The position numbers were made by a program, and so were the translations under genes. Below the pieces are notes generated by a model, which made no database searches, was not told where the DNA came from, and was given only the letters and a program-made list of their open reading frames with translations. Positions 27,613 to 36,619 of a stretch of 64,000 bases of DNA are shown piece after piece. The DNA lies in NCBI RefSeq assembly GCF_000758605.1, contig NZ_CP009282.1:1922001-1986000 (forward strand), given 5' to 3'. This DNA is from Paenibacillus sp. FSL R5-0912 (GTDB taxonomy: Bacteria; Bacillota; Bacilli; Paenibacillales; Paenibacillaceae). Position 1 is the stretch's first letter; each line of letters starts with the position of its first letter.

Positions 27613-28860
27613 ATGATGAAACCGAAATTCCGCTATTTGGACAAACCGGCTCTTGAGCCTGTACCAGGCTGTGATTGGGCGGATAAAATGGTGTTGAATC
27701 CGGCGATTATTAAAGACCCTGATTCTGATGAAATCCATATGCTATTCCGGGCCACCGGGCCATGGCGACACAAAAGAAGAGAGGGCTGTCATGATCCCTA
27801 TCCGATTTTTCTGGGGTATGCGAGCAGCAGGGATGCGGGAGAAACCTGGGAGGCTGACTTCTCAAGACCGGCTCTGGCGCCTGCACTGGGGTATGAGGAG
27901 CATGAGCTGTACATCACGGATATTTACGGAAATGAAGTGCGGAATTATGCCAACGGCTGTGTGGAGGACCCGCGTATCTTTTATATCGAAGAGGAGTTAT
28001 ACGTCACGGTGGCCTGCCGGGCGTTTCCCCCTGGGCCCTATTGGCTCAGCAGCCAGCAGCCTCCGGTACAGACGCGGTTTGAATATGTTCCGGATTGGAT
28101 CTTTGCCGGAGATGAGGCAGACCCGTTCATTCAATCGGCCCGGGCTAATGACACAGTCAGTGTGCTCTACAAGCTGAATCTGGATAAGTTGAAGCAGGGT
28201 GACTATGAAAGCGCTTTTCAATATGTAGGTCCGCTCACCGAGGGACATGTCAGCGATAACCGCGATGTGTTCTTATTTCCCCGGAAAATGAGGATTGCCG
28301 GTAAAATGCAATATCTTATGCTGCACCGGCCGATGAATGTCCTTCCCTTTGAAGGGGGAGAGAAGGCGGGGAAGCCCTCGATTTATCTGGCGGCAGCGGA
28401 AGCCATAGCGGATTTTGCCTCACCCCTGGCGGCACACCGGCTCCTGGCTTCTCCGATTTTTGATTGGGAGGAGAACCGGGTAGGCGCAAGCTGGCCGCCG
28501 CTGGCGTTGGGGAATGGAGAATGGCTGGTATCCTATCACGCGAAGAAAAATGTACAGTTCGGGTACACGCAATCCTTCCTGATCCTCAGGGAGCAGGAGA
28601 ATGATTTCCCGGCAGTTATTCACCGTTGCTCCGACCGTCTGATGTATGCCGAGCGGGATTGGGAAATGCCGGAGGATTACCCGACACCCTGCCTGTTTAC
28701 GACCGGAGGCATTGTCTTGGGCGATGATTTAATCATGTCTTATGGCGCGGCAGATCAGAAGGTGGGGATATCGTGGGTTAATTTTGAAGAATTGCTGGCG
28801 TATATCCGGAAATACGATGAGGCTGGAAATCTGGCCGGACAAGGAACATCCGGCAGATAA
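27613..28860 (+). CDS. GH130-like glycoside phosphorylase/hydrolase
   Basis: A 415-residue five-bladed beta-propeller protein resembling GH130 (DUF377). Landmarks are NPAIIKDPDSDEIHMLFRAT, the repeated-blade motif GCVEDPRIFYIEEELYVTVA, DNRDVFLFPRKM, GASWPPLALGNGEWLVSYHA and the C-terminal SYGAADQKVGISWVN. GH130 enzymes mostly act on beta-mannosides, by phosphorolysis or hydrolysis; the mode here cannot be read by eye. It is longer than the other two GH130 proteins in the window (336 and 333 residues) and has an insertion around RKMRIAGKM to GKPSIYL. AGGAGGA precedes ATGATG at 27613. It is divergent from the FAD oxidoreductase, so the ~227-bp gap holds both promoters. Confidence 0.78.
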   Translation: MMKPKFRYLDKPALEPVPGCDWADKMVLNPAIIKDPDSDEIHMLFRATGPWRHKRREGCHDPYPIFLGYASSRDAGETWEADFSRPALAPALGYEEHELYITDIYGNEVRNYANGCVEDPRIFYIEEELYVTVACRAFPPGPYWLSSQQPPVQTRFEYVPDWIFAGDEADPFIQSARANDTVSVLYKLNLDKLKQGDYESAFQYVGPLTEGHVSDNRDVFLFPRKMRIAGKMQYLMLHRPMNVLPFEGGEKAGKPSIYLAAAEAIADFASPLAAHRLLASPIFDWEENRVGASWPPLALGNGEWLVSYHAKKNVQFGYTQSFLILREQENDFPAVIHRCSDRLMYAERDWEMPEDYPTPCLFTTGGIVLGDDLIMSYGAADQKVGISWVNFEELLAYIRKYDEAGNLAGQGTSGR

Positions 28861-28974
28861 GAACCATGGAATTCTGTCCCTAGAGAGTGAATCTGCCGCA
28901 CTCCTTTTGCGGGGGAGGGGGCTTATAATAAAAACGAGCTCACAATACAAATGTTAATCAAAGGGGTAGAACGT

Positions 28975-30396
28975 ATGCAGAAAAAATGGTTGGGTCTCAG
29001 CTTGAGCCTCATGCTGGCCGCCGGAATCGCCGGCTGCGGCGGGAACAACAACAATAAGGGTGCGGCAACTGAAGCGCCTGAAGCGGGTACGGCAGCTCCT
29101 GCGGCAACAGCCGCTGCTGGAGGCAATACTGCCGCAAGCGAGCCTGTACAGCTTAAATACTGGACGGACGACCGTCATGACCAGGAATATATCAAAGAAT
29201 TGATCAACAAGTTCAATGAGACGAACGGTGAGAATATCCAGGTGGAGCTGACGGTGATGTCCGAGAACTACGCGCAGAGCGTGGATATCGCTTTTACCAG
29301 CAATCAGGCACCGGATCTGCTCCGTCTGAAGAGCGGCAATACAGCTGAATTTGTCAAAAAAGGATATCTGGCACCGATTGACGGTTATCTTACCGATGAC
29401 ATGAAAACCAAATTCGGCAGCGTAATTATCGACAATGTCAACCGGATTGACGGCAAGGTGTACTCTTTGGCTAATACCGGCCTCACCCTGCGCCTGATCT
29501 ATAACAAGGACCTCTTTGCCAAAGCGGGTATTGCGAATCCCCCGGTATCGCTGCAGGAAATGGTCGAAGATGCCAAGAAAATTACCGAAGCCGGTAAATC
29601 CGAAGGTGTCTATGGCTTCGCGCTGAACTTCAAAAGTCCGAAGGCGGCTTTTGACCGTTCGATCCGTGAGATTCTCTCCTTGAGCGGCTATCAGGGACTC
29701 GGCTTTGACCTGAAGACAGGCCAGTTTGATTTCGCACCTTACTCCCAGACCATCGAGTACTTCAAGCAGATGTATGAAGACGGCAGCATTCTGCCAGGTG
29801 CAGAGACACTGGACATCGATCCGCTGCGCGCCCAATTTGCGGCAGGCAAAATCGGGATGTACCTCTCCTTCTCGACAGAGCCTGGGGTGTATCAGGACCA
29901 GTTCCCGACTGAAATCAACTGGGCGGGTGCCCTGGCTCCAACACTGGATGGCCAGATTAAAGGAACCTCTGAAATCGTGTCCGCCGGTACCTGGCTCGGC
30001 ATCAGTGCCAAATCAGCGCATCAGGAGGCCGCCTGGAAATTCATGCAATACATGTACGGTGACGATATTCTGAAGACGTATCATGAGAAGGGCTTCGGGA
30101 TTGCCGTAGTGCCAAGCATTGTAGAACAGGCCAAAAAACCAGAAATTAACGGCATGGAAGGGTTCCTGGTCGGCGAGCATGACTCGCTCTGGCCTGCAGT
30201 GCCAAGCGTTACTCCGGAGGGCTCTACTTATGCGGATGCTTTCTTCAAATATATCCTTGCAGGCGGAGACGCCAAGGCCATCACTGAAGATTTGAACACA
30301 AGATATAATGCCGCCTTGACTAAAGCGGTAGAGAAGGGCGAGGTTACCGTTACGCCGGACCCTGCCTTTGATCCGCTGAAACCGCAGGGAGAATAA
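28975..30396 (+). CDS. ABC sugar-binding lipoprotein (module 1)
   Basis: A 473-residue family 1 binding protein. The signal peptide ends in GIAGC with the lipidated Cys at residue 21, followed by an Ala/Thr/Gly-rich tether. The ligand domain begins YWTDDRHDQEYIKELINKF. ATG 28975 with AAAGGGG upstream is preferred over an in-frame ATG at 28951. A TATAAT at 28924-28929 suggests a separate promoter after the GH130-like gene. The protein is clearly paralogous to the one at 40702: both have DRHD near the start of the ligand domain, GYLAPID/GFLAPID, RLIYNKDLFAKAGI-type and SLDIDPLRAQFA-type segments. The ligand is unknown, probably an oligosaccharide acted on by GH130 enzymes. Confidence 0.9.
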   Translation: MQKKWLGLSLSLMLAAGIAGCGGNNNNKGAATEAPEAGTAAPAATAAAGGNTAASEPVQLKYWTDDRHDQEYIKELINKFNETNGENIQVELTVMSENYAQSVDIAFTSNQAPDLLRLKSGNTAEFVKKGYLAPIDGYLTDDMKTKFGSVIIDNVNRIDGKVYSLANTGLTLRLIYNKDLFAKAGIANPPVSLQEMVEDAKKITEAGKSEGVYGFALNFKSPKAAFDRSIREILSLSGYQGLGFDLKTGQFDFAPYSQTIEYFKQMYEDGSILPGAETLDIDPLRAQFAAGKIGMYLSFSTEPGVYQDQFPTEINWAGALAPTLDGQIKGTSEIVSAGTWLGISAKSAHQEAAWKFMQYMYGDDILKTYHEKGFGIAVVPSIVEQAKKPEINGMEGFLVGEHDSLWPAVPSVTPEGSTYADAFFKYILAGGDAKAITEDLNTRYNAALTKAVEKGEVTVTPDPAFDPLKPQGE

Positions 30397-30405
30397 CAGG
30401 TTAGG

Positions 30406-30440
30406 AAGGGGCTTGTACGGGATTCCCGGCGCAGCCCCTT
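30406..30440 (+). terminator. Intra-operon hairpin between binding protein and permease (module 1)
   Basis: AAGGGGCT (30406-30413) pairs with AGCCCCTT (30433-30440), followed by TGCTTT. The position, between binding-protein stop and permease start, matches the hairpins at 2406 and 42109. Confidence 0.7.
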
Positions 30441-30465
30441 TGCTTTCCCCGAAGGAGGACAACGC

Positions 30466-31365
30466 ATGATTTACAAATGGAGAAGGCTTGGGGAGAACTC
30501 CCTGTTCCTTGCACCGAGCATTATTCTGACGCTCATCCTTGGCATCTATCCTTTATTCTGGATGCTGCGCTATATGTTCTACGATTATGCCGGGTACGGC
30601 GAGGCGCTGTTCGTAGGCCTGGACAATTTCCGCCGGCTGCTGCGGGACGGCCTATTCTGGGAGTCAGTCCGCAATACCTTCGTCTTTGCCGGAGGCAAGC
30701 TGCTGCTGACCCTGCCGCTGTCCCTGCTGCTGGCTGTCATTCTTAATGGCAAACTGCGCGGGTCTAATCTGCTCAGGGGCATCTATTTTATGCCGACCGT
30801 GATCAGTACGGCGGTGATCTCCGTTGTTTTTTATAACATCTTCAATTCCTATAACGGGATGGTTAACACGGTTCTGATGAAGCTGCATCTGGTCTCACAG
30901 CCGATTGACTGGCTTGGTCCGAAGCATGCAATGCTGACGGTAATTATCGTGGCGGTCTGGGGCGCGGTCGGCAACTATATGCTGCTCTTTCTCGCCGGGC
31001 TGCAGAGCATTCCGCAGGATCTGTACGAGAGCGCGGCCATTGACGGGGCGAACGCCGGAAGACGCTTCTGGAATATTACGCTTCCGATGCTGGCTCCGGT
31101 TGCCCAGATGGTCATTATGCTGGCGATTATCGCTTCCCTGAAGGGCTATGAGAGCATCATGGTCATTACAGAAGGCGGACCGATCGGCAAAACCGAAGTG
31201 ATGTACCTCTATCTGTATAAGCTGTTATTCCCTGTATCCACCGGTTCACCGGTAGCACAGCAGCTGGGCTACGGCAGTGCCGTGGGCTTCGCATCCGCCT
31301 TGATTGTCGGTGCGGTTACCGGACTGTATTTCTTCTTCAGCCGCAAAATGAACAAGGTGTATTAG
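30466..31365 (+). CDS. ABC sugar permease, MalF type (module 1)
   Basis: A 299-residue permease with six predicted membrane helices (first near IILTLILGIYPLFWMLRYMF). The EAA loop is YESAAIDGANAGRRFWNITL. GAAGGAGGA precedes the ATG. It is closely paralogous to the permease at 42192, with shared AVWGAVGNYMLLFLAGLQ-type and LKGYESIMV-type stretches. It should pair with the MalG-type subunit 17 bp downstream. Confidence 0.92.
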   Translation: MIYKWRRLGENSLFLAPSIILTLILGIYPLFWMLRYMFYDYAGYGEALFVGLDNFRRLLRDGLFWESVRNTFVFAGGKLLLTLPLSLLLAVILNGKLRGSNLLRGIYFMPTVISTAVISVVFYNIFNSYNGMVNTVLMKLHLVSQPIDWLGPKHAMLTVIIVAVWGAVGNYMLLFLAGLQSIPQDLYESAAIDGANAGRRFWNITLPMLAPVAQMVIMLAIIASLKGYESIMVITEGGPIGKTEVMYLYLYKLLFPVSTGSPVAQQLGYGSAVGFASALIVGAVTGLYFFFSRKMNKVY

Positions 31366-31381
31366 GAGGCCCGATCATAAT

Positions 31382-32281
31382 ATGAATGAACATGTGATAT
31401 CCAAGCAGCCGGCGGGACGGGCGCAGACCGCCCCCCGGCCGTCCGGCCATGCCGGAAGAATAGCGGTCCGGACGGTGATGTGGCTGTTTCTGCTGGCAAC
31501 GGCGCTCCTGACCTTGTTTCCGCTGCTGATGACGCTGACCGGTTCGCTGAAGACCGGGGCGGAAATGATGACCGGCGGCAGCCTGCTTCCGGCGAAGCTG
31601 CAATTCGCCAACTATGCGGAAGCCTGGAAACAGGCCAACTTTGCCCGCTATACCTGGAACAGTGCTTTTATGAGTGTAATGGTTACGGTGGGGACGCTGC
31701 TGGTAGCTTCGATGGCCGCCTATGTGGTGGACCGGCGCGATTTTCCCGGTAAACGGATCTATGTCACGGTGCAGGCTTCCATGATGTTCATTTCGGTGGG
31801 TGCGATTGTACTGCGCCCGCAGTTCGATCTGATGGTTGCCCTGCATCTGAATACCACGCTGTGGGGAGTTATTCTGATTCTGGTCAGTGCCCATTCCAGC
31901 ACCTTTTTCATGCTGCAGGGCTTCTTCAAAGCGATTCCCCGCGAACTGGATGAAGCGGCTATGGTCGACGGCTCCGGCTTCATCCGCACCTTCTTCCGCA
32001 TCATTCTGCCGCTCCTGACTCCAGGACTGGGTGTTGCCGGACTGTTCGCCTTCCGCCATTCGTGGAACGAATACATCCTGCCGCTGGTATTCACCATGAC
32101 CAATCCGAAGCTGCAGACGCTGACCGTGGGGCTGGCGAATCTCCGCTACGGATCTTCCGCCGCGATGCAGATCCATCTGATGATGGCCGGGGCCTGCCTG
32201 TCCATTCTGCCGATGCTGCTGGCGTATATTCTGGCGAACAAGACCTTTATCCAGGTTACGGCCGGTTCAGTTAAAGGGTAG
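31382..32281 (+). CDS. ABC sugar permease, MalG type (module 1)
   Basis: A 299-residue permease. A Pro/Arg-rich cytosolic N-terminus of about 30 residues (KQPAGRAQTAPRPSGHAGR) is longer than in its paralogue at 43108. Six membrane helices follow, with the EAA loop LDEAAMVDGSGFIRTFFRII. The tail ends VTAGSVKG. GGAGG overlaps the end of the previous gene. No ATPase gene is linked, consistent with use of a shared MsmX-like ATPase. Confidence 0.92.
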   Translation: MNEHVISKQPAGRAQTAPRPSGHAGRIAVRTVMWLFLLATALLTLFPLLMTLTGSLKTGAEMMTGGSLLPAKLQFANYAEAWKQANFARYTWNSAFMSVMVTVGTLLVASMAAYVVDRRDFPGKRIYVTVQASMMFISVGAIVLRPQFDLMVALHLNTTLWGVILILVSAHSSTFFMLQGFFKAIPRELDEAAMVDGSGFIRTFFRIILPLLTPGLGVAGLFAFRHSWNEYILPLVFTMTNPKLQTLTVGLANLRYGSSAAMQIHLMMAGACLSILPMLLAYILANKTFIQVTAGSVKG

Positions 32282-32318
32282 CTGTTAATTCATGAAGTGC
32301 AAAGGAGAATTATCGACA

Positions 32319-33329
32319 ATGAACGATATTACGATAGGCACGCTTACCTCAAGTCCGGTAATGGTCCGGCATCCGCTTAACCCCATTCTGAAGCCTGCGG
32401 ATGTCCCGTACGGGCCGGCCATGGTCTTCAACGCCGGGGTGACGAAGTTCAAGGGCAGATATGTAATGGTATTCCGCAATGACTACGGGGATGAGGGCAA
32501 AGGGATCGTCGCTCCCCATCATACAACGAATCTGGGACTTGCCTTCAGCGACGACGGCATAGCCTGGGAGGTGCAGCCGGAGCCGTGCTGGTCCTGGCAT
32601 GACGAAGAAGTAGTCCGGGTATATGATCCGCGTCTGACCGTAATTGGCGAACGCTGCTATCTGTGCTTCGCGGTCGATACGCTTCACGGCCTGCGCGGCG
32701 GGATCGCCGTGACGGATGATTTCCGCTCCTTCGAGGTGCTGAGCCTGTCGCTGCCGGATAACCGCAATATGGTGCTGTTCCCGGAGAAAATCGGCGGCAG
32801 ATACGTCAGGCTTGAGCGTCCGTTGCCGGTCTACAGCCGGGGCGGACTGGACCGCTTCGATATGTGGATGAGTGATTCCCCGGACCTGAAGTATTGGGGG
32901 AATCACAAGCTGCTGCTTGCTGTTGAGAATGTGGCGTATGCCAATGACAAGGTGGGGCCCGGTGCCCCGCCGGTCAAGACGGATAAGGGCTGGCTGACAA
33001 CATTCCATGCCGTGGATCTTGACCGCAGCCGGGGCAAGAACGGCTGGGAGGACAGCTGGAAGAAACGCTATACCGCCGGGATTATGCTGCTTGACCTTGA
33101 AGATCCTAGCCGGATTATCGGCAGGGCGGCAGCGCCGCTGCTGGCACCGGAGGCTCTGTATGAAACCTCGGGCGGCTTCCGCAACGATGTGATTTTTCCC
33201 GGCGGGATGATCCTGGAGGATTCCGGGGAGGTCAAGATTTATTACGGTGCTGCGGATACGGTGGAATGCCTGGCGACTGCGCATGTAGATGACCTGCTCC
33301 GGCTCTGTCTGGAGAAGAGGAATGAATAA
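32319..33329 (+). CDS. GH130 family glycoside phosphorylase (module 1)
   Basis: A 336-residue cytosolic GH130 enzyme. Landmarks are HPLNPILKPADVPYGPAMVF, YDPRLTVIGERCYLCFAVDT carrying the likely proton-donor Asp, NMVLFPEKIGGRYVRLERPL, KTDKGWLTTFHAV and IYYGAADTVECLATAHVDDL. Known GH130 members phosphorolyse or hydrolyse beta-mannosidic linkages. The start is ATG 32319 behind AAAGGAGAA rather than ATG 32292. It is very similar to the protein at 43995 in the second module, so one arose by duplication. It is co-oriented with the permeases and the next two genes in what looks like one operon. Confidence 0.88.
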   Translation: MNDITIGTLTSSPVMVRHPLNPILKPADVPYGPAMVFNAGVTKFKGRYVMVFRNDYGDEGKGIVAPHHTTNLGLAFSDDGIAWEVQPEPCWSWHDEEVVRVYDPRLTVIGERCYLCFAVDTLHGLRGGIAVTDDFRSFEVLSLSLPDNRNMVLFPEKIGGRYVRLERPLPVYSRGGLDRFDMWMSDSPDLKYWGNHKLLLAVENVAYANDKVGPGAPPVKTDKGWLTTFHAVDLDRSRGKNGWEDSWKKRYTAGIMLLDLEDPSRIIGRAAAPLLAPEALYETSGGFRNDVIFPGGMILEDSGEVKIYYGAADTVECLATAHVDDLLRLCLEKRNE

Positions 33330-33357
33330 CTAAACCGGCCTTACAAGGAGGACGATT

Positions 33358-34788
33358 ATGAATTACGGACATATGAATTACGGACATATGAAATATGGAC
33401 AGATTACTCTGCCGTCTGCAGCTGTGCCGGTTTCCCGCGAAGTAGATGTACTGGTGATCGGCGGCGGGGCGGCGGGTATTGCCGCCGCCATCTCCGCTGC
33501 CGAAGGCGGGGCAAGCACCATGATTGTCGAGCAGCGGGGGTACTTGGGCGGCATGGGCACTGTAGCGCTTGTGCCTGCCTTCTGCCCTTACACGGATAAG
33601 GTGAAGCCAATTATCCGCGGCCTCGGCCTGAAGCTGATGGAGCGGATGAAGCAGGCCTGCGATCCCGGTTATCAGGAGGAATACCGCGAAATGCTGGACT
33701 GGGTGCCGATTGATCCTGAGGTGCTTAAGCGTGTCTATGACGACGCCATTCTTGAGAGCGGTGTGACCCCTCTGTTCCATACCTTTGTCTACGATGTTGT
33801 ACTGTCCCCTAATGGACAGAGTGTTGAAGGTGTGATTGTTGTCAACAAATCAGGGCGTTCCTTCATCCGCTGCCGTTATATTATTGACTGTACGGGTGAC
33901 GGGGATATCGCTGCGCTGTCGGGAGTGCCTTTCCAGAAAGGCGGTGAGGAAGGGGAGCTTCAGCCCGGCAGCATGTGTTATCTGCTGGCGAATGTGGACC
34001 GCAAGGAGTTCAGCCGCTTCCTGGAGGAGACGGGAGATACGGGTCAATTGCACCGGACGGTTGAACAGGCCATCGCCGAAGGGGCGCTGCCGGAAGGCCG
34101 CAAGTCGATTTCCGGTCTGGCCTGGGTGAGTGATTATCTGGTCGGGGTCAACTTCGGCCATGTGTTCGGAGTGGATGGAACGAAGGCCGAGGAGCTGACA
34201 CGCGGAGCGATTGAAGGCCGCCGGACCGTACTGCGGCAGCTGGAATTCTTCCAGAAGTATGTGCCGGGCTTCGGGCATGCACATCTGGTAGCGAGCGGTG
34301 AACAGCTTGGCATCCGGGAGACACGGCGCATACAGGGCGATTATACACTGACTGTGGATGACTTCATTGCGGCGCGCTCCTTCCCGGATGATATCGCCCG
34401 CAATGCCTATTACATCGATATCCACCTGGCTACCAGCAAAAGTGATATGACCTTCAATCATCTGCCGCCGGGAGTCTCCCACGGCGTGCCCTACAGGGTC
34501 ATGCTTCCTGTAGGCATCCGGAATCTGTGGGTGGCCGGGCGCTCCGTGTCCTCGGACCGGGCGGTTCAGGGCTCCCTGCGGGTGATGCCGAACTGCTTCT
34601 CGATGGGCCAGGCCTGCGGGACGGCAGCATCGCTGGCGCTCCGGGATGGCGCGGATTCCCGCAGCATCTCGATCCCTGAGCTGCAGCAGCGGTTGCTGGA
34701 GCAGGATGTGTGGCTGGGGGAGGATTTCGTTCCGGGCACCGGAGCGGCGGACAGCAGGGAAGCAAGGGAAGCGGGGGAAGGGCATTGA
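33358..34788 (+). CDS. FAD-dependent oxidoreductase with N-terminal MNYGH repeats
   Basis: A 476-residue flavoprotein of the FAD_oxidored type. The nucleotide fold is VDVLVIGGGAAGIAAAISAA, then IVEQRGYLGGMGTVALVPAF. RYIIDCTGDGDIAALSGVPF and GIRNLWVAGRSVSSDRAVQG are family motifs. It differs clearly from the enzyme at 25880, so the locus has two separate flavoproteins. AAGGAGGA precedes ATG 33358. The first 15 residues are a direct repeat (MNYGH, MNYGH, MKYGQ) with possible restarts at each Met. The C-terminus ends in a Ser/Arg/Glu/Ala-rich tail that looks like triplet expansion. The SGNH gene starts inside its stop codon. Confidence 0.85.
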   Translation: MNYGHMNYGHMKYGQITLPSAAVPVSREVDVLVIGGGAAGIAAAISAAEGGASTMIVEQRGYLGGMGTVALVPAFCPYTDKVKPIIRGLGLKLMERMKQACDPGYQEEYREMLDWVPIDPEVLKRVYDDAILESGVTPLFHTFVYDVVLSPNGQSVEGVIVVNKSGRSFIRCRYIIDCTGDGDIAALSGVPFQKGGEEGELQPGSMCYLLANVDRKEFSRFLEETGDTGQLHRTVEQAIAEGALPEGRKSISGLAWVSDYLVGVNFGHVFGVDGTKAEELTRGAIEGRRTVLRQLEFFQKYVPGFGHAHLVASGEQLGIRETRRIQGDYTLTVDDFIAARSFPDDIARNAYYIDIHLATSKSDMTFNHLPPGVSHGVPYRVMLPVGIRNLWVAGRSVSSDRAVQGSLRVMPNCFSMGQACGTAASLALRDGADSRSISIPELQQRLLEQDVWLGEDFVPGTGAADSREAREAGEGH

Positions 34789-35786
34789 AGAGCCTTCCTC
34801 TGACAGATGAATGCTTTCACGGCGCAGTTTCACTGGAGCACCGGGAGGAGGTGATCAAGCCCTGGCGTATTCCTTACCGGGATTATGAGTTGTATCCGCC
34901 TGACGGGATTGATGGCAAGGCGGAAATCTGCTCCGGTATCCGGCTGCGGCTGGCCACCGGCTCCCGGACATTGGCCTTGTCGTTCAGTCCGCTTGCGGAG
35001 GCTGCCGCACTGGACTGTCTCAGCGGCAGCGTGCTGCTCCAGACGCTCCGGCTTGCTGCGGGTGACACGGAAGCCTTGTTCACCGGGCTTCCGCCGGGAA
35101 TAAAGGAGCTGGAAATCTATCTACCGCAGAATACCGGCATTACGCTTAGCGGGCTGCAGATCGAAGATGAAGCTGCTGCTGAACCGCTGCCGGACAACCG
35201 GCCGCGGTGGGTGACGTATGGAAGCTCCATCACCCAGTGTGTGGCAGCGTCCAGCCCTTCGCGCACCTGGCCGGTAATTGCCGCCGGGGCATGCGGCTAT
35301 CATCTTACCAATCTTGGCTTCTCCGGCAACTGCCTAATGGAGCCGATGGCGGGCCGGCTGATCCGCGATTTGCCGGCTGAACTGATTACCTTGTGCGTCG
35401 GAGTCAATATATACGGTGCAGCAGCCTCCAGTCCGCGGATGTTCAAGCCGCTGCTGATCGGCATGCTGGAGACCATCCGTGAGAAGCACAAGGAGACGCC
35501 GCTGGCGGTCATCTCTCCGATCTACGGGACGGAGGAGCGGGAGACGAAGGAGAACAAGCTCGGGTTCACCCTGCCGCTGATGCGCAGGGAGATTAAGGAT
35601 ACGGTGAAGCTGCTGCAGTCGCGTGGAGACCGCCATCTGCATTACCTGGACGGTCTGGAATGGTTCGGCCCGGAAGATGGGGACCTGCTGACGGATGGCC
35701 TGCATCCGGGAGCCGAAGGCTACGAGCTGCTGGGAAGCCGTTTCGGCGACAGGCTGGCGGCTGCGCTTCAGGGTGGGCGGCTGTAG
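34785..35786 (+). CDS. SGNH/GDSL hydrolase (probable carbohydrate esterase)
   Basis: A 333-residue two-domain protein. An N-terminal beta domain of ~150 residues (YRDYELYPPDGIDGKAEICS onward) precedes an SGNH hydrolase domain. Block I is WVTYGSSITQC with the catalytic Ser, the Gly block is FSGNCLMEPMAG, the Asn block CVGVNIYGA, and the Asp/His block TDGLHPGAEGYEL. This arrangement matches SGNH proteins that deacetylate sugars. The start is TTG at 34785, overlapping the previous stop as TTGA, with GGGGGAAGGG upstream. No signal peptide is present, so it would act on imported, possibly O-acetylated, oligosaccharides. It is the last gene of module 1. Confidence 0.85.
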   Translation: MKSLPLTDECFHGAVSLEHREEVIKPWRIPYRDYELYPPDGIDGKAEICSGIRLRLATGSRTLALSFSPLAEAAALDCLSGSVLLQTLRLAAGDTEALFTGLPPGIKELEIYLPQNTGITLSGLQIEDEAAAEPLPDNRPRWVTYGSSITQCVAASSPSRTWPVIAAGACGYHLTNLGFSGNCLMEPMAGRLIRDLPAELITLCVGVNIYGAAASSPRMFKPLLIGMLETIREKHKETPLAVISPIYGTEERETKENKLGFTLPLMRREIKDTVKLLQSRGDRHLHYLDGLEWFGPEDGDLLTDGLHPGAEGYELLGSRFGDRLAAALQGGRL

Positions 35787-35852
35787 CCCGGCGGTGGAGC
35801 GCCTGAGCGGATTCATTGGGCGAGTATAACAGCAGGTGAAAGACAACCATAA

Positions 35853-35892
35853 AAAGGCAGCAGCCTCCCGGTTAAGGGGGACTGCTGCCTTT
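35853..35892 (+). terminator. Rho-independent terminator of module 1
   Basis: AAAGGCAGCAG (35853-35863) pairs perfectly with CTGCTGCCTTT (35882-35892), with an inner CCTCCC/GGGGG stem. It lies 66 bp after the SGNH hydrolase gene. Confidence 0.9.
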
Positions 35893-35982
35893 CCTGTTGT
35901 ATAGGGGATTCTGATATTTGTCAATTGTGGACAATAAGTCCCTTGGAATTAGGAGCAGATCCGTAATCCCATTGAATCCCCT

Positions 35983-36360
35983 GGTAAGCGGGCCAAAGGT
36001 GGCCAGTGAATGCGAAAAACCGAACACAATGTGCTTCTGGGAAGGTAACCGGGCCCAATGTATGCGAAAAGCCGAATACATTGAGCTACTGCGAAGGTAA
36101 CCGGACCAAATGTATGCGAAAAACCGAACACAATGAGCTACTGTGAAGGTAAGCGGACCAAATGTATGCGAAAAACCGAACACAATGTGCTATCACGAAG
36201 GTAACCGGACCAAATGTATGCAAAAAACCGAACACATTGAGCTACTGTGAAGGTAACCGGACCAAATGTATGCGAAAAACCGAACACAAGCTCCACAGCC
36301 CCCTAAAGAAGTTGGAGCTATCACGAAGGTAACTGGACCAAATGTATAGGAAAAATCGAA
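35983..36360. repeat. Array C: 52-bp tandem repeat (GGTAACCGGACC units)
   Basis: Units starting GGTAA(C/G)CGG(A/G)CC occur at 35983, 36044, 36096, 36148, 36200, 36252 and 36328. Spacings are 61, 52, 52, 52, 52 and 76 bp, the last enlarged by a 24-bp insertion. Each unit carries TGCGAAAAACCGAA flanked by partly complementary arms; in the clearest, CAATGTAT (36056-36063) pairs perfectly with ATACATTG (36076-36083). No coding role is apparent. Confidence 0.85.
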
Positions 36361-36393
36361 TAGATTTTGTTCCTTGTTAAGGCAATGGTACTC

Positions 36394-36475
36394 AGTCCGC
36401 TTAGCCGGTAAATCTGCCTGATCTGTCCGAACAACGGAATATCAGTCCGCTTCGCAGGCGGGCAGGCTGGTTTAA
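36394..36475. repeat. Array B, partial copy (leftward half only)
   Basis: AGTCCGC occurs at 36394 and 36444, exactly 50 bp apart. Between them is GCCGGTAAATCTGCCTGATC, almost identical to the stretch at 48375-48400. GGCAGGCTGGTTT follows, as in the copy near 48440. The rightward half seen in the other two copies is absent. Confidence 0.75.
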
Positions 36476-36619
36476 TGACCTGCCATCGCTCGACAAGTTT
36501 CAGTTGAGAGAATGAATAATCGGTAAGCTCCAGCTGATTCGACTCTCATGGAGATTTGGTTCTCCGGCGGGCTGAGTAAGATGATACAAGTATAAAAGTA
36601 TAATTTGGCAAAGCCTGTA

